Positions 6,835-13,937 of a stretch of DNA of 14,017 nucleotides are shown here, in pieces. Each line of letters starts with the position of its first letter. Position 1 is the stretch's first letter. Origin of the DNA: a bacterium. GTDB taxonomy: Bacteria; Armatimonadota; Fimbriimonadia; Fimbriimonadales; JBAXQP01. The stretch lies in the NCBI GenBank assembly GCA_037131655.1, contig JBAXQP010000035.1:1-14017 (forward strand), given 5' to 3'. Under the pieces are notes generated by a model that was not told where the DNA came from, did not search any database, and saw only the letters and a program-made list of their open reading frames with translations. The position numbers were made by a program, and so were the translations under genes.

Positions 6835-7098
6835 TGGTATTCCTCTGTTTTAATGGACACCCTCAACCACTTGTTTTGCGATGAGTTGTTGCTCATAGAC
6901 AACAGGGCAAAGATACCCTAGACTCGAATGTAAACGCTCTCGATTGTTAAAGACTTCGATATACTCGAATATCGCTTGACGCGCCTCTTGGCGGGTGCGG
7001 AACTTGACATTCGTCACCAGCTCCCGCTTGAGGGTGCCAAAGAAACTCTCCATCGGGGCATTGTCCCAAACGTTGCCTTTGCGACTCATCAAGCTGCG
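6835..7098 (-). mobile_element. IS3-family insertion sequence remnant (right end and transposase 3' part)
   Basis: This is a fragment of an IS3-family element (IS150/IS3-like). It holds the last 80 codons of the transposase, followed on the minus strand by GTGTCCATTAAAACAGAGGA and then ATACCA, ending at 6835. That end resembles the right terminal repeats of IS150-type elements (TGTCCA ... GGAA.A.CA). The element breaks off at about 7092-7098, where similarity stops and a stop codon lies at 7114-7116. No left end, orfA, or target duplication is visible. It sits between the flagellar cluster and unrelated genes and reads toward flgF. It cannot move on its own. The exact end is an inference from family pattern. 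Confidence 0.75.
6850..7092 (-). pseudogene. Truncated IS3-family transposase (OrfB C-terminus)
   Basis: The 80 residues match the C-terminal end of IS3-family DDE transposases: MSRKGNVWDNAPMESFFGTL, KRELV, an AIFEYIEVFNNRERLHSSLG block and YLCPVVYEQQ. The Glu of MESFF is the last catalytic residue of the DDE triad. The two Asp residues and the N-terminal helix-turn-helix part are missing. The only possible start is a TTG at 7090-7092 (read as M) with no ribosome site, so the frame is a relic rather than a gene. Upstream codons in frame (SCRGRS) do not continue the family sequence, which marks the break point. Confidence 0.88.
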
Positions 7099-7132
7099 CC
7101 CCCTGCACGAATTTCACTTTAGTACATGTGTT

Positions 7133-7870
7133 TCAGCTAAGCCCAAAATCCTTTTCAAGAAACATATCAAGATAGCCCCAGAGATAAACCGAGAAGCCCC
7201 CTGATTTTTGTGATGGCTTTAACTTGATATTGAGACGTTCAACCCGATCCTTGGGGAATTCACGCTTTGAAACCGCTCCTACTAAGAATTGGCTTGTATG
7301 GATTCCGCCATGCTTAATGCCAAGTTGAGCGAGAACCAATTTTGATGGAATTTCGGTACCCAGCCAGTCCAACATCTCACAAACCGGGTCTTTGCCCCCT
7401 TTATCGATGTGATAGCCAATTACCCGGAAAATCACAAGCATTCCTGACTTTAATCGATAGCTGATTAGTTCCCCTACTTCCCATTCACAAGTACTAACGA
7501 ACCGTTGGGGGATTCGTTTCTCCGGTGGTTGTGGTGATTCGAGTTGTAAGCGAAGCGCTTCCAGAACGGCTTTGCGTTTTTTAACGTCCAGGGGTGTGGC
7601 GTCCTCTTCCCAACGCTCTAGGTTAGATCCGTCCTCGATCACCTTTAGCGCCATATCTTTAACCCGTTGCTCAAGGCGGCCACATCGCCATTGTGTAGCT
7701 GCCAAAGCCAGCCAAAACACGGGAGCATCGTCAGGATCATCGCCCCACTCCCGTATAAGCCTATCCGTTGCCTCAGTGCCTGATAATCCCTTCCCAACAA
7801 GTTCACGATAGTCATCGCGGACGTCACTGGCCGTATCATCAGAAAAAATTGCTGTGCCCCATGTTCCCAT
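7133..7870 (-). CDS. Protein of unknown function, MGTWGT-type family (DUF4259-like N-terminus)
   Basis: This is a 245-residue soluble protein with no signal peptide or membrane segment. It opens with MGTWGTAIFSDDTASDVRDD, a signature I recognise from uncharacterised bacterial proteins, some annotated DUF4259. It continues with a helical part holding VFWLALAATQWRCGRLE and LERWEEDATPLDVKKRKAVL, and a linker LQLESPQPPEKRI. A second, beta-rich half (about 125-245) contains ISYRLKSGMLVIFRVIGYHI and ends LDMFLEKDFGLS. The function of the family is not known to me. The gene starts 66 bases after the threonine aldolase stop, with only a weak AGGG ribosome site 13 bases upstream. Its 3' end lies about 35 bases from the IS3 break point. 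It is complete, with no frameshift visible. Confidence 0.85.
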   Translation of the reverse strand: MGTWGTAIFSDDTASDVRDDYRELVGKGLSGTEATDRLIREWGDDPDDAPVFWLALAATQWRCGRLEQRVKDMALKVIEDGSNLERWEEDATPLDVKKRKAVLEALRLQLESPQPPEKRIPQRFVSTCEWEVGELISYRLKSGMLVIFRVIGYHIDKGGKDPVCEMLDWLGTEIPSKLVLAQLGIKHGGIHTSQFLVGAVSKREFPKDRVERLNIKLKPSQKSGGFSVYLWGYLDMFLEKDFGLS

Positions 7871-7936
7871 AACAAAGAGAATACCCTGATAAACAAGTAG
7901 CGAACACTTAAATGATAACGAGGAATATAGTCTTCC

Positions 7937-8956
7937 TCAACTACTCCCCACCCGCTTAAGTACCTCAATCGCCTTATAAATATCCTCGTCGTTGATGTCC
8001 TTGTGAGTAACCAGGCGTAGGCGGTGGGGGTCTAGGGCGATGGTTTGGATGTTGTTTGAGACCAATCGGTTTTGCAAATCTGGGGCGGGGATTTTGGTGG
8101 TGACGTAGACCATGTTGGTTTGAACTTTTTCTAATTCGACGCTCAGACCTGGGATTTCGGTGATGGCTTCGGCTAATGCGCTGGCGCGGCGATGGTCATC
8201 GGCTAGGCGATCAATCATCGTGTCCAAGGCCACCAAACCGGCGGAGGCGATAATGCCGACTTGACGCATGCCCCCACCGAAAAGTTTACGAATACGCCAA
8301 GACCTCGTAATAAACTCATGTGTGCCTACGAGCAGTGAGCCAATCGGGCATGATAGCCCCTTCGAAAGGCAGAACATGACCGAATCAGCGTGCTCGACCA
8401 AAGCCGAGACAGGCACGCCGAGCGCCACTGACGCGTTAAAAATGCGCGCGCCATCCACGTGAACCTTTAAGCCACCCTCATGCGCTACGTCTGCCAAGGC
8501 TTTCATTTGCGCCGGGTTAGAGATGACACCACCGGCGCGGTTGTGGGTGTTTTCGATGCACAGCAGACTCGTTCCGGGGGCATGATCATCTGCAGGGTGG
8601 ATAAGGGCTTTCACTTCATCCGGCTCCATTCGCCCATTTCGGCATTGGACCATAACTGTCATTACGCCCGAGAGCATTGCCGGTCCGCCAAGCTCATAAT
8701 GCACGATATGGCACTCATCATCCACCAAAATCGCATCGCCGGGCTTAGTGTGAGCTTTAATAGCAATTTCGTTGCCCATCGTACCGCTGGGGACGAAAAG
8801 CGCAGCCTCTTTGCCAAGCATCGCCGCTGCCTTTTCCTGAAGCCGAAGCACGGTCGGATCGCCGCTAAAGACATCATCCCCAACCTCAGCCTCAAACATC
8901 GCCCGCCGCATCTCATCGGTTGGCCGAGTTACCGTATCGCTGCGCAAGTCTATCAT
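7937..8956 (-). CDS. ltaE: Low-specificity L-threonine aldolase (PLP-dependent)
   Basis: This 339-residue fold-type I PLP enzyme cleaves L-threonine or L-allo-threonine to glycine and acetaldehyde in the cytoplasm. Family marks are the N-terminus MIDLRSDTVTRPTDEMRRAM, EVGDDVFSGDPT, and the cofactor loop PSGTMGNEIA (57-66). His83 (DECHIV) has the position of the active-site His of the E. coli enzyme. HVDGAR (Asp168, Arg171) and the Schiff-base lysine Lys199 in CLSKGLSCPIGS follow. LRLVTHKDI near the end carries the carboxylate-binding Arg. Length is typical (about 330-350). A GAGGTG ribosome site lies close before the ATG. It follows the SGNH hydrolase gene on the same strand after 121 bases, in which no convincing promoter or terminator was seen. 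Confidence 0.96.
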   Translation of the reverse strand: MIDLRSDTVTRPTDEMRRAMFEAEVGDDVFSGDPTVLRLQEKAAAMLGKEAALFVPSGTMGNEIAIKAHTKPGDAILVDDECHIVHYELGGPAMLSGVMTVMVQCRNGRMEPDEVKALIHPADDHAPGTSLLCIENTHNRAGGVISNPAQMKALADVAHEGGLKVHVDGARIFNASVALGVPVSALVEHADSVMFCLSKGLSCPIGSLLVGTHEFITRSWRIRKLFGGGMRQVGIIASAGLVALDTMIDRLADDHRRASALAEAITEIPGLSVELEKVQTNMVYVTTKIPAPDLQNRLVSNNIQTIALDPHRLRLVTHKDINDEDIYKAIEVLKRVGSS

Positions 8957-9077
8957 CCCATCACCTCAATAACGAAGCCTACCCTATTTGAACACCAGAC
9001 TATAAAGGTCAGCATCCTTCATCACGAATCTGAGTTGGATTTCCAATTTGCTGCCCAAGCGATCTGGCCGCCGATTA

Positions 9078-10172
9078 TTACGCCTGCCGTTTAATCCAAT
9101 CTACCAACAATTCTAAGGCGGGGCGTTTATCACCACATTTACGCTCGATTAAGGGGATATCTTGCGCCGCGATGAACCCCTTCATTATTTCTTCTCTGTC
9201 ATGGACAGCCTGAGAAGCAACGGAAGGGGTGATGGCGAAATAGTCCCATTCTGCGGGGCCGAAACTGAGGGATAGGTTCATAATACGAACGTAATTTATC
9301 TCCGATCCGGTCGCTGTGGCAGGAAGGGCGAGAATTACTAGATTGGGATGCATCTCCCGCACCCCTTCCGCCCATTTAGCGATGGCTTCCAAATCCATCC
9401 CCTCAACTGGCCAAGTGGTGACCTGAACTAGGGAGTTTGGGCTTATTTGCTTTAGCGCTTCCCCAATTAAGCCATCATAAGGCGGCATCGCGATGACCTT
9501 AATAGGCTTCCCCATTTTCAATAATTCGAATGTAAAGGAGAGCGCCCCGCCTAAAGGTTTGACATCTTTGAGCGAAACTGTCTTCCCGCTAACGACATTC
9601 ACGATGGTCTGAGCGATGAGCTTGTGGCCTTCCATGTTCGGGTGAAAGTTATCGCTCATGATGCGCTCGTAGGCAGTATTGTCTATGAGGCGCAAACCCT
9701 CCCAGGTCTTATGAAGGTCCGCCATTGGCACATTCATTTCCTTCGCCACAAACCGTATTTCCTGCGCATAAACTGCCAGTCGGTCTTGAGGTCGTTCAGG
9801 CGAATCGATGACACCTGTTGGCGTGCAAAGAACCACTTTAGCGCCAGTATTTCCGCACTTCGTGACCAGTTCAACTATATTGGCGTGATATTCCTCGATC
9901 GGGAGGTGAGTGCAATCGTTCATGCCGAAATTTATCGTCACCAGATCGGGTTTATGGCTTAGCACATCACTCTCAAGTCGTTCCAAACCACCGAGGGTAT
10001 TATCACCGTTTAAACCGGCGTTGATGACCTCAATTTCCGAGCATTTATAAGCCTTTTCCAGCGCGATCTTAAGCATCTCCGGATAGGCTCGGCGTGAACC
10101 GGTGTGGTAATACGCGCCGGTAATACTATCCCCTAAACAAACGATCTTTCGTGGTGACTGAGTCCAAACCAT
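9078..10172 (-). CDS. SGNH/GDSL-family hydrolase with unassigned C-terminal domain
   Basis: This is a 364-residue cytoplasmic protein with no signal peptide. Residues 8-195 form an SGNH (GDSL) hydrolase domain with all catalytic blocks: GDSIT (Ser16), NAGLNGDN (Gly53), NFGMND (Asn85) and SDNFHPN (Asp174 and His177). It should be an esterase, acyl-hydrolase or deacetylase; the substrate is unknown. Residues about 196-364 form an alpha/beta-like second half (KVIAMPPYDG, NLVILALPATATGSEINYVR, WDYFAITPSV) without GDS or DxxH motifs; I cannot assign it. A GAGGTAA ribosome site precedes the ATG and a good sigma-70 promoter lies about 28 bases further upstream. It is divergent from the cystathionine enzyme gene. 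Confidence 0.9.
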   Translation of the reverse strand: MVWTQSPRKIVCLGDSITGAYYHTGSRRAYPEMLKIALEKAYKCSEIEVINAGLNGDNTLGGLERLESDVLSHKPDLVTINFGMNDCTHLPIEEYHANIVELVTKCGNTGAKVVLCTPTGVIDSPERPQDRLAVYAQEIRFVAKEMNVPMADLHKTWEGLRLIDNTAYERIMSDNFHPNMEGHKLIAQTIVNVVSGKTVSLKDVKPLGGALSFTFELLKMGKPIKVIAMPPYDGLIGEALKQISPNSLVQVTTWPVEGMDLEAIAKWAEGVREMHPNLVILALPATATGSEINYVRIMNLSLSFGPAEWDYFAITPSVASQAVHDREEIMKGFIAAQDIPLIERKCGDKRPALELLVDWIKRQA

Positions 10173-10207
10173 GAATTACCTCAAACCAAAAACCAAGTAT
10201 GAATTGA

Positions 10208-10236
10208 ATTATATCGGCACACACACATAATTGCAA
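10208..10236 (-). promoter_or_regulatory. Sigma-70-type promoter for the SGNH hydrolase gene
   Basis: The minus strand reads TTGCAA (10236-10231), 17 bases, then TATAAT (10213-10208). The -10 is perfect, the spacer is the optimal 17 bases, and the -35 matches TTGACA at 4/6. Transcription would start near 10201, giving a leader of roughly 28 bases that contains GAGGTAA. The spacer holds five CA units (10218-10227). The -35 is palindromic and shared with a plus-strand candidate promoter. Confidence 0.65.
10218..10227. repeat. CA dinucleotide repeat (five units) in a promoter spacer
   Basis: Five CA units lie within the 17-base spacer of the minus-strand promoter of the SGNH hydrolase gene. A gain or loss of one unit would change the spacer to 19 or 15 bases. 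The tract is short, so chance is a fair explanation. Confidence 0.6.
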
Positions 10237-10257
10237 GGTAATAAACTTGGGTATAAC
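10231..10257 (+). promoter_or_regulatory. Possible sigma-70 promoter for the cystathionine enzyme gene
   Basis: The plus strand reads TTGCAA (10231-10236), 15 bases, then TATAAC (10252-10257). The -10 is 5/6, but the spacer is shorter than ideal. The leader would be under 20 bases and include AAAGGA at 10269-10274. The -35 hexamer is the same palindrome used by the opposing promoter. Confidence 0.35.
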
Positions 10258-10282
10258 ACAATTAGACGAAAGGACGATAACG

Positions 10283-11425
10283 ATGAAATTTGAGACACTT
10301 GCTATTCATGCCGGTCATGGGCCGGATCCTGCTTATGGGGCAGTGATGCAGCCGATTTATCAGGTATCTACCTTCGCCTTTAAAGGGGTCAACGAACCCG
10401 GAGAGTTTGATTACTCGCGATCGGGCAACCCTACTCGAAAGGCGTTGGAAAGTTGTTTGGCAGCGATTGAAGGCGGGAAACACGGTTTTGCTCTCGGAAC
10501 GGGAATGGCCGCGGAGACCACTGTCTTAGGTTTGTTGAGCGCCGGAGACCACGTGATCGTGCATAACGACCTATATGGGGGAACCTATCGGCTGATGACC
10601 AAGCTGATTGCAAGGCATGGCGTCGAAATTGACTTTATCAACCTTCGTGACCTAGGCGCTTTAGAAGCGGCCATCAAGCCCAACACAAAGCTGATCTGGA
10701 CCGAAACCCCGACTAACCCTTTAATGAATCTGCTCGATCTTGAAGCTATCGCCAAAATTGCAATGAAGGGCGAGGTGCTGACGGTCTGCGACAACACTTT
10801 TCTTTCGCCCTATTTCCTAAACCCACTCAACCTAGGTATCGATATCGTGATGCACTCGACTACCAAGTATATCAATGGCCATTCCGATGTTGTCGGCGGG
10901 GCGCTGATTGTGAATGATGATGGGCTTGCCGAGCAAATTGCTTTCCTTCAAAACGCGATGGGCACTTGCCAAGCGCCGCAGGATTGCTATTTGGTGCTTA
11001 GGGGAATAAAAACATTAGCCATTCGGATGGAAGTTCACAACCGCAACGCCCTTGCGATTGCAAAATTGTTAGAAAAGCACCCTAAAATCGAAACCGTATT
11101 GCACCCTGGGCTAGAGAGCCATCCTCAACATAAACTTGCGCAAAGGCAGATGCGCGGTTATGGCGGCACATTCTCGTTTAAAGTTAAGGGAGGACAAGAA
11201 GAGGCGTTTAAACTACTTGGAAGTGTAAAACTTTTCACTTTAGCCGAATCCCTGGGCGGTGTCGAGTCTTTAATCGAGCACCCCTGGACGATGACCCACG
11301 TCTCCATGCCCGAGGACGTCCGAGCAGCAGCGGGTATCACCGATAACTTAATCCGCATCTCCGTAGGCATCGAACACATCGACGACCTAATCGAAGACCT
11401 TTCACAAGCGTTGGATAGCGTGTAG
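10283..11425 (+). CDS. Cystathionine gamma-synthase / gamma-lyase family enzyme (PLP-dependent)
   Basis: This 380-residue enzyme of the Cys/Met metabolism PLP family acts on cystathionine or O-acyl-homoserine in trans-sulfuration. Visible marks are QPIYQVSTFAFKG, YSRSGNPTR (Tyr44, Arg46 and Arg52), GTGMAA, DLYGGTYR (Tyr98), ETPTNP, CDNTF (Asp170) and the Schiff-base lysine Lys195 in HSTTKYINGHSD. The end holds AESLGGVESLIEHPWTMTH, then DNLIRISVGIEHIDDLIEDL. It resembles both B. subtilis MccB (lyase) and MetI (synthase), so the direction of trans-sulfuration is not settled. The start is set at the ATG at 10283, with AAAGGA 8 bases upstream, rather than an in-frame upstream codon at 10247 that lacks a ribosome site and is not part of the family sequence. 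Confidence 0.93.
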   Translation: MKFETLAIHAGHGPDPAYGAVMQPIYQVSTFAFKGVNEPGEFDYSRSGNPTRKALESCLAAIEGGKHGFALGTGMAAETTVLGLLSAGDHVIVHNDLYGGTYRLMTKLIARHGVEIDFINLRDLGALEAAIKPNTKLIWTETPTNPLMNLLDLEAIAKIAMKGEVLTVCDNTFLSPYFLNPLNLGIDIVMHSTTKYINGHSDVVGGALIVNDDGLAEQIAFLQNAMGTCQAPQDCYLVLRGIKTLAIRMEVHNRNALAIAKLLEKHPKIETVLHPGLESHPQHKLAQRQMRGYGGTFSFKVKGGQEEAFKLLGSVKLFTLAESLGGVESLIEHPWTMTHVSMPEDVRAAAGITDNLIRISVGIEHIDDLIEDLSQALDSV

Positions 11426-11499
11426 GGGAGTTAGGTCTACACCATCAGGTGTCATTGTGGGGGATGGTTCGTGCCCGTGGCAACCTCATCCTTCCGTAC

Positions 11500-11542
11500 C
11501 GCCCTTCGATATGGCTATGCTCCCCACGCCATAAGTCAGGCG
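11500..11542. repeat. Imperfect inverted repeat in the convergent gap
   Basis: TATGGC (11510-11515) pairs with GCCATA (11528-11533) around a 12-base loop, and CGCC (11500-11503) pairs with GGCG (11539-11542) outside an internal loop. It lies between two convergent genes and could act as a transcription stop in either direction, but no T-run follows. The half-site CGCCCTTCGA recalls dispersed palindromic intergenic repeats in environmental bacteria; that link is only a guess. The rest of the 11426-11561 gap shows nothing clear. Confidence 0.35.
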
Positions 11543-11561
11543 AGGGGGCTGGAAATATGGG

Positions 11562-13937
11562 CTATGATTCCTTCTTTTGCAGTAATTTAGTAGCGTTTTC
11601 TAACTGGATGGGGGTGCCCATTACTACTAGCTCGTCTCCGGATAACGGAACGAAATCGGGGCCGGGGCCGATTTGCATTTCGCCCTCTCGTGTTACTGCT
11701 AGGATAAATGCGCCGGTTTTAAGCCAGAGATTGCATTTCTCAAGTGTTTGGCCGGTACAGGGCGAATCGGCGGTGATTGGCATATTGATAATTTGAACGT
11801 TTCTATCCCTGTCATGAACGACAAGATCGCAGAAGTCGATCGAAGGGGACTGCAATACTGCTGCGGCTATTCGATGACCGCCGAGGACATAGGGCGACAT
11901 CACTCGGTCTGCGCCTGCCCGACGAAGCTTGCCTTCATTTTCTTCAAGAATCGATCGAGCAACGATGTAAAGTTTGGGATTCAAGCTTTTGGCGGACAAT
12001 ACAATGAAGACGTTTTCCTCATCAGTCGCCGTCACCGCCACAATGCCGCGAGCACGCTTGACACCTGCTTTTAGGAGAACTTCATCCTCACTGGCTCTGC
12101 CTTCAATATAAGGGATTACCCCTTCTGCGAGCTTGGGCACCTGCTCAGGGTTAAATTCAATTACAACAAGTGGGACGCCTTCTTTTCGCAGGTCTTTAAC
12201 GATTTGTTGTCCCATACGGCCATAACCGCATACAATGTAATGATCCGATAGGTTCGCTATGAGTTTATCCATTCTAATCCTCGCTTCATGTTGCTCTGTT
12301 TGTTCTAAAATCTCAGCCGCCCGATCTGCTGCGTCTCGGAAGGGATAAAAAACCACTTCCGCCCCGGTTTTCTTCAACACTTGCGCTTCAGCCGATCCCT
12401 GGGCGGTTAAGGCAACCATTCCGGTAAAGCCATGGTTACGCAATGAGCTTGTCAAAGCGGCGTTAATTTCGCCGTTTCGAATTGAGCTTACAACCCATTT
12501 TGCGCTCGAAAGAGGGAGTGTGCCGGGGAATTCAGGGTCTTCCGCATCCCCATACCAGGCATTCCACCCTCGCTTATTCCATCGGCGCACGGCATAAGCA
12601 TCGAAATCGACCCCCAAAACCTTTCGCCCAGCCTTTAATAAATCGTATCCGATTGCCGATCCGTAACGACCAATTCCAAAGAGAATAACCTCAGGCGGCA
12701 GGACTCCGCTATGCTCAGAGCTGGAATGTTCTTCAGCATGAGGCACTTTCCTCTCAAAAAAGCGTAGATAAGGCGATAGCTTTGCATACAACACGTTACC
12801 AAAAACGGCCATATAAGTCGATAGGCCGACAGTGATAAGTCCCACTAATGTTATTAGCCCTACGATATCCGGGCTTATGTGCTTGAGCTGAAGCCCCATC
12901 GCTGCTAGTATGAGTGAAAACTCACTGATTTGAGCCAGTGTGATGCTGCTGAAGAGGCTGGTGCGTCGCCGATAACCCATAAACCCCATCACACTCAAAA
13001 TCGCTAAGGGCTTGATGGTGAGCACGAATATGGACAGTAGAATAGACGCCCAAATCTGTTGTCCCCATGTATGAAGGTTTATTCGGGTTCCTAATTCAAT
13101 AAAGAAAAAGAGAAGCAGGAAATCGCGGAGGCTAACGAGCCGCGAGCCGATAGCATCTCGGTAAGTAGTCGAAGCCAAAGTCACACCGGCAAGCAGCGCT
13201 CCCACTTCGATGCTGAAACCCAACATCCCGCTGATACTCGCCACTAAAATCGCCCATGTGATAGCGAATAACACTAATAATTCCTGGGAGTGAGCCATTC
13301 GGCCAAGGAGCCAGGGGATAATAAATCTTGTAAGGAATGCCAAGCCAAGTAAAAGCCCGAATCCTTTACCAGCCAGCATCAGAATCTGCTTGCCGACCCC
13401 TTGAGAGCCATTTGCCGCCATCCCGCTCAAGACAATCATCGCGACAACAACGAGAAGGTCTTGGACAATAAGGATGCCAATAGCGATACGTCCGTGCAGT
13501 GAATCCGCTTCGCGCCTGTCTGATAGCAGCTTGATGGCAATAATCGTGCTCGAACAGGTTACCGCCGCTGCGATATAGATTGAAGAAAGAGATCCGAACC
13601 CTAACCCTTTAGAAATAAGATAACCACCGATGAGGGTTACAATTATTTGGACTATTCCGGCAGCAAGCGCCACTGGTCCCATGCTGCGGATGAGATTTAC
13701 ATCCAGTTTGAGGCCAACTACAAAAAGCAGCAGAGTCAAACCAAGCTGTGAGAGCAGATGGACTTCATCCGTAGACGTCACCCAACGAAGGCCCGATGGA
13801 CCGGCTAAAATTCCCACCAGCATCGAGCCGACAATAAGCGGCTGGCGCAGCCGAGTGATGATAGCGCCAACCACTACCATCAACAACATCAGCGCCGCCA
13901 TCTGTACAAACGTATCCCGGAAAATATAAAGTGGCAT
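11562..13937 (-). CDS. CPA2-family cation:proton antiporter with two RCK (TrkA-N) domains
   Basis: This 791-residue inner-membrane protein exchanges K+ or Na+ for H+. Residues 1-390 form the CPA2 membrane domain with about 12 hydrophobic segments: ITRLRQPLIVGSMLVGILAG near the start, VQDLLVVVA with the ion-site Asp160, and TIKPLAIL with Lys309. Two Rossmann nucleotide-binding domains follow: RCK 1 at about 416-545 (GIGRYG at 421-426, acidic strand end VDFD) and RCK 2 at about 565-690 (GYGRMG at 571-576, strand end VIEFN). A TrkA-C-like regulatory domain occupies about 700-787 (MPITADSPCTGQTL ... LSGDELVVMG). KefB/KefC-type relatives usually carry one TrkA-N domain. The start MPLYIFRDTF sits where the family begins, although the AGGA before it is too close to be an ideal ribosome site. 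It converges on the cystathionine enzyme gene. Confidence 0.93.
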   Translation of the reverse strand: MPLYIFRDTFVQMAALMLLMVVVGAIITRLRQPLIVGSMLVGILAGPSGLRWVTSTDEVHLLSQLGLTLLLFVVGLKLDVNLIRSMGPVALAAGIVQIIVTLIGGYLISKGLGFGSLSSIYIAAAVTCSSTIIAIKLLSDRREADSLHGRIAIGILIVQDLLVVVAMIVLSGMAANGSQGVGKQILMLAGKGFGLLLGLAFLTRFIIPWLLGRMAHSQELLVLFAITWAILVASISGMLGFSIEVGALLAGVTLASTTYRDAIGSRLVSLRDFLLLFFFIELGTRINLHTWGQQIWASILLSIFVLTIKPLAILSVMGFMGYRRRTSLFSSITLAQISEFSLILAAMGLQLKHISPDIVGLITLVGLITVGLSTYMAVFGNVLYAKLSPYLRFFERKVPHAEEHSSSEHSGVLPPEVILFGIGRYGSAIGYDLLKAGRKVLGVDFDAYAVRRWNKRGWNAWYGDAEDPEFPGTLPLSSAKWVVSSIRNGEINAALTSSLRNHGFTGMVALTAQGSAEAQVLKKTGAEVVFYPFRDAADRAAEILEQTEQHEARIRMDKLIANLSDHYIVCGYGRMGQQIVKDLRKEGVPLVVIEFNPEQVPKLAEGVIPYIEGRASEDEVLLKAGVKRARGIVAVTATDEENVFIVLSAKSLNPKLYIVARSILEENEGKLRRAGADRVMSPYVLGGHRIAAAVLQSPSIDFCDLVVHDRDRNVQIINMPITADSPCTGQTLEKCNLWLKTGAFILAVTREGEMQIGPGPDFVPLSGDELVVMGTPIQLENATKLLQKKES

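Noticed and set aside
9035..9046. TTGGATTTCCAA palindrome after the SGNH gene as terminator
   Set aside because: Very short stem, tiny loop and no T-run; likely chance.
8480..9094. 204-codon plus-strand open frame over the threonine aldolase
   Set aside because: It is antisense to a gene with complete catalytic motifs, its translation resembles no family, and no ribosome site precedes it.
10247..10282. Upstream extension of the cystathionine enzyme start by 12 codons
   Set aside because: The upstream codon overlaps the proposed promoter, has no ribosome site, and the family N-terminus begins at MKFETLAIHAG.
11439..11452. ACACC-ATCA-GGTGT hairpin after the cystathionine enzyme stop as terminator
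   Set aside because: The stem has only five pairs and no T-run follows on either strand.
11449..11796. 115-codon plus-strand frame in and beyond the convergent gap
   Set aside because: Most of it lies opposite the antiporter C-terminus, and the translation is Ser/Pro-rich without family features or a ribosome site.
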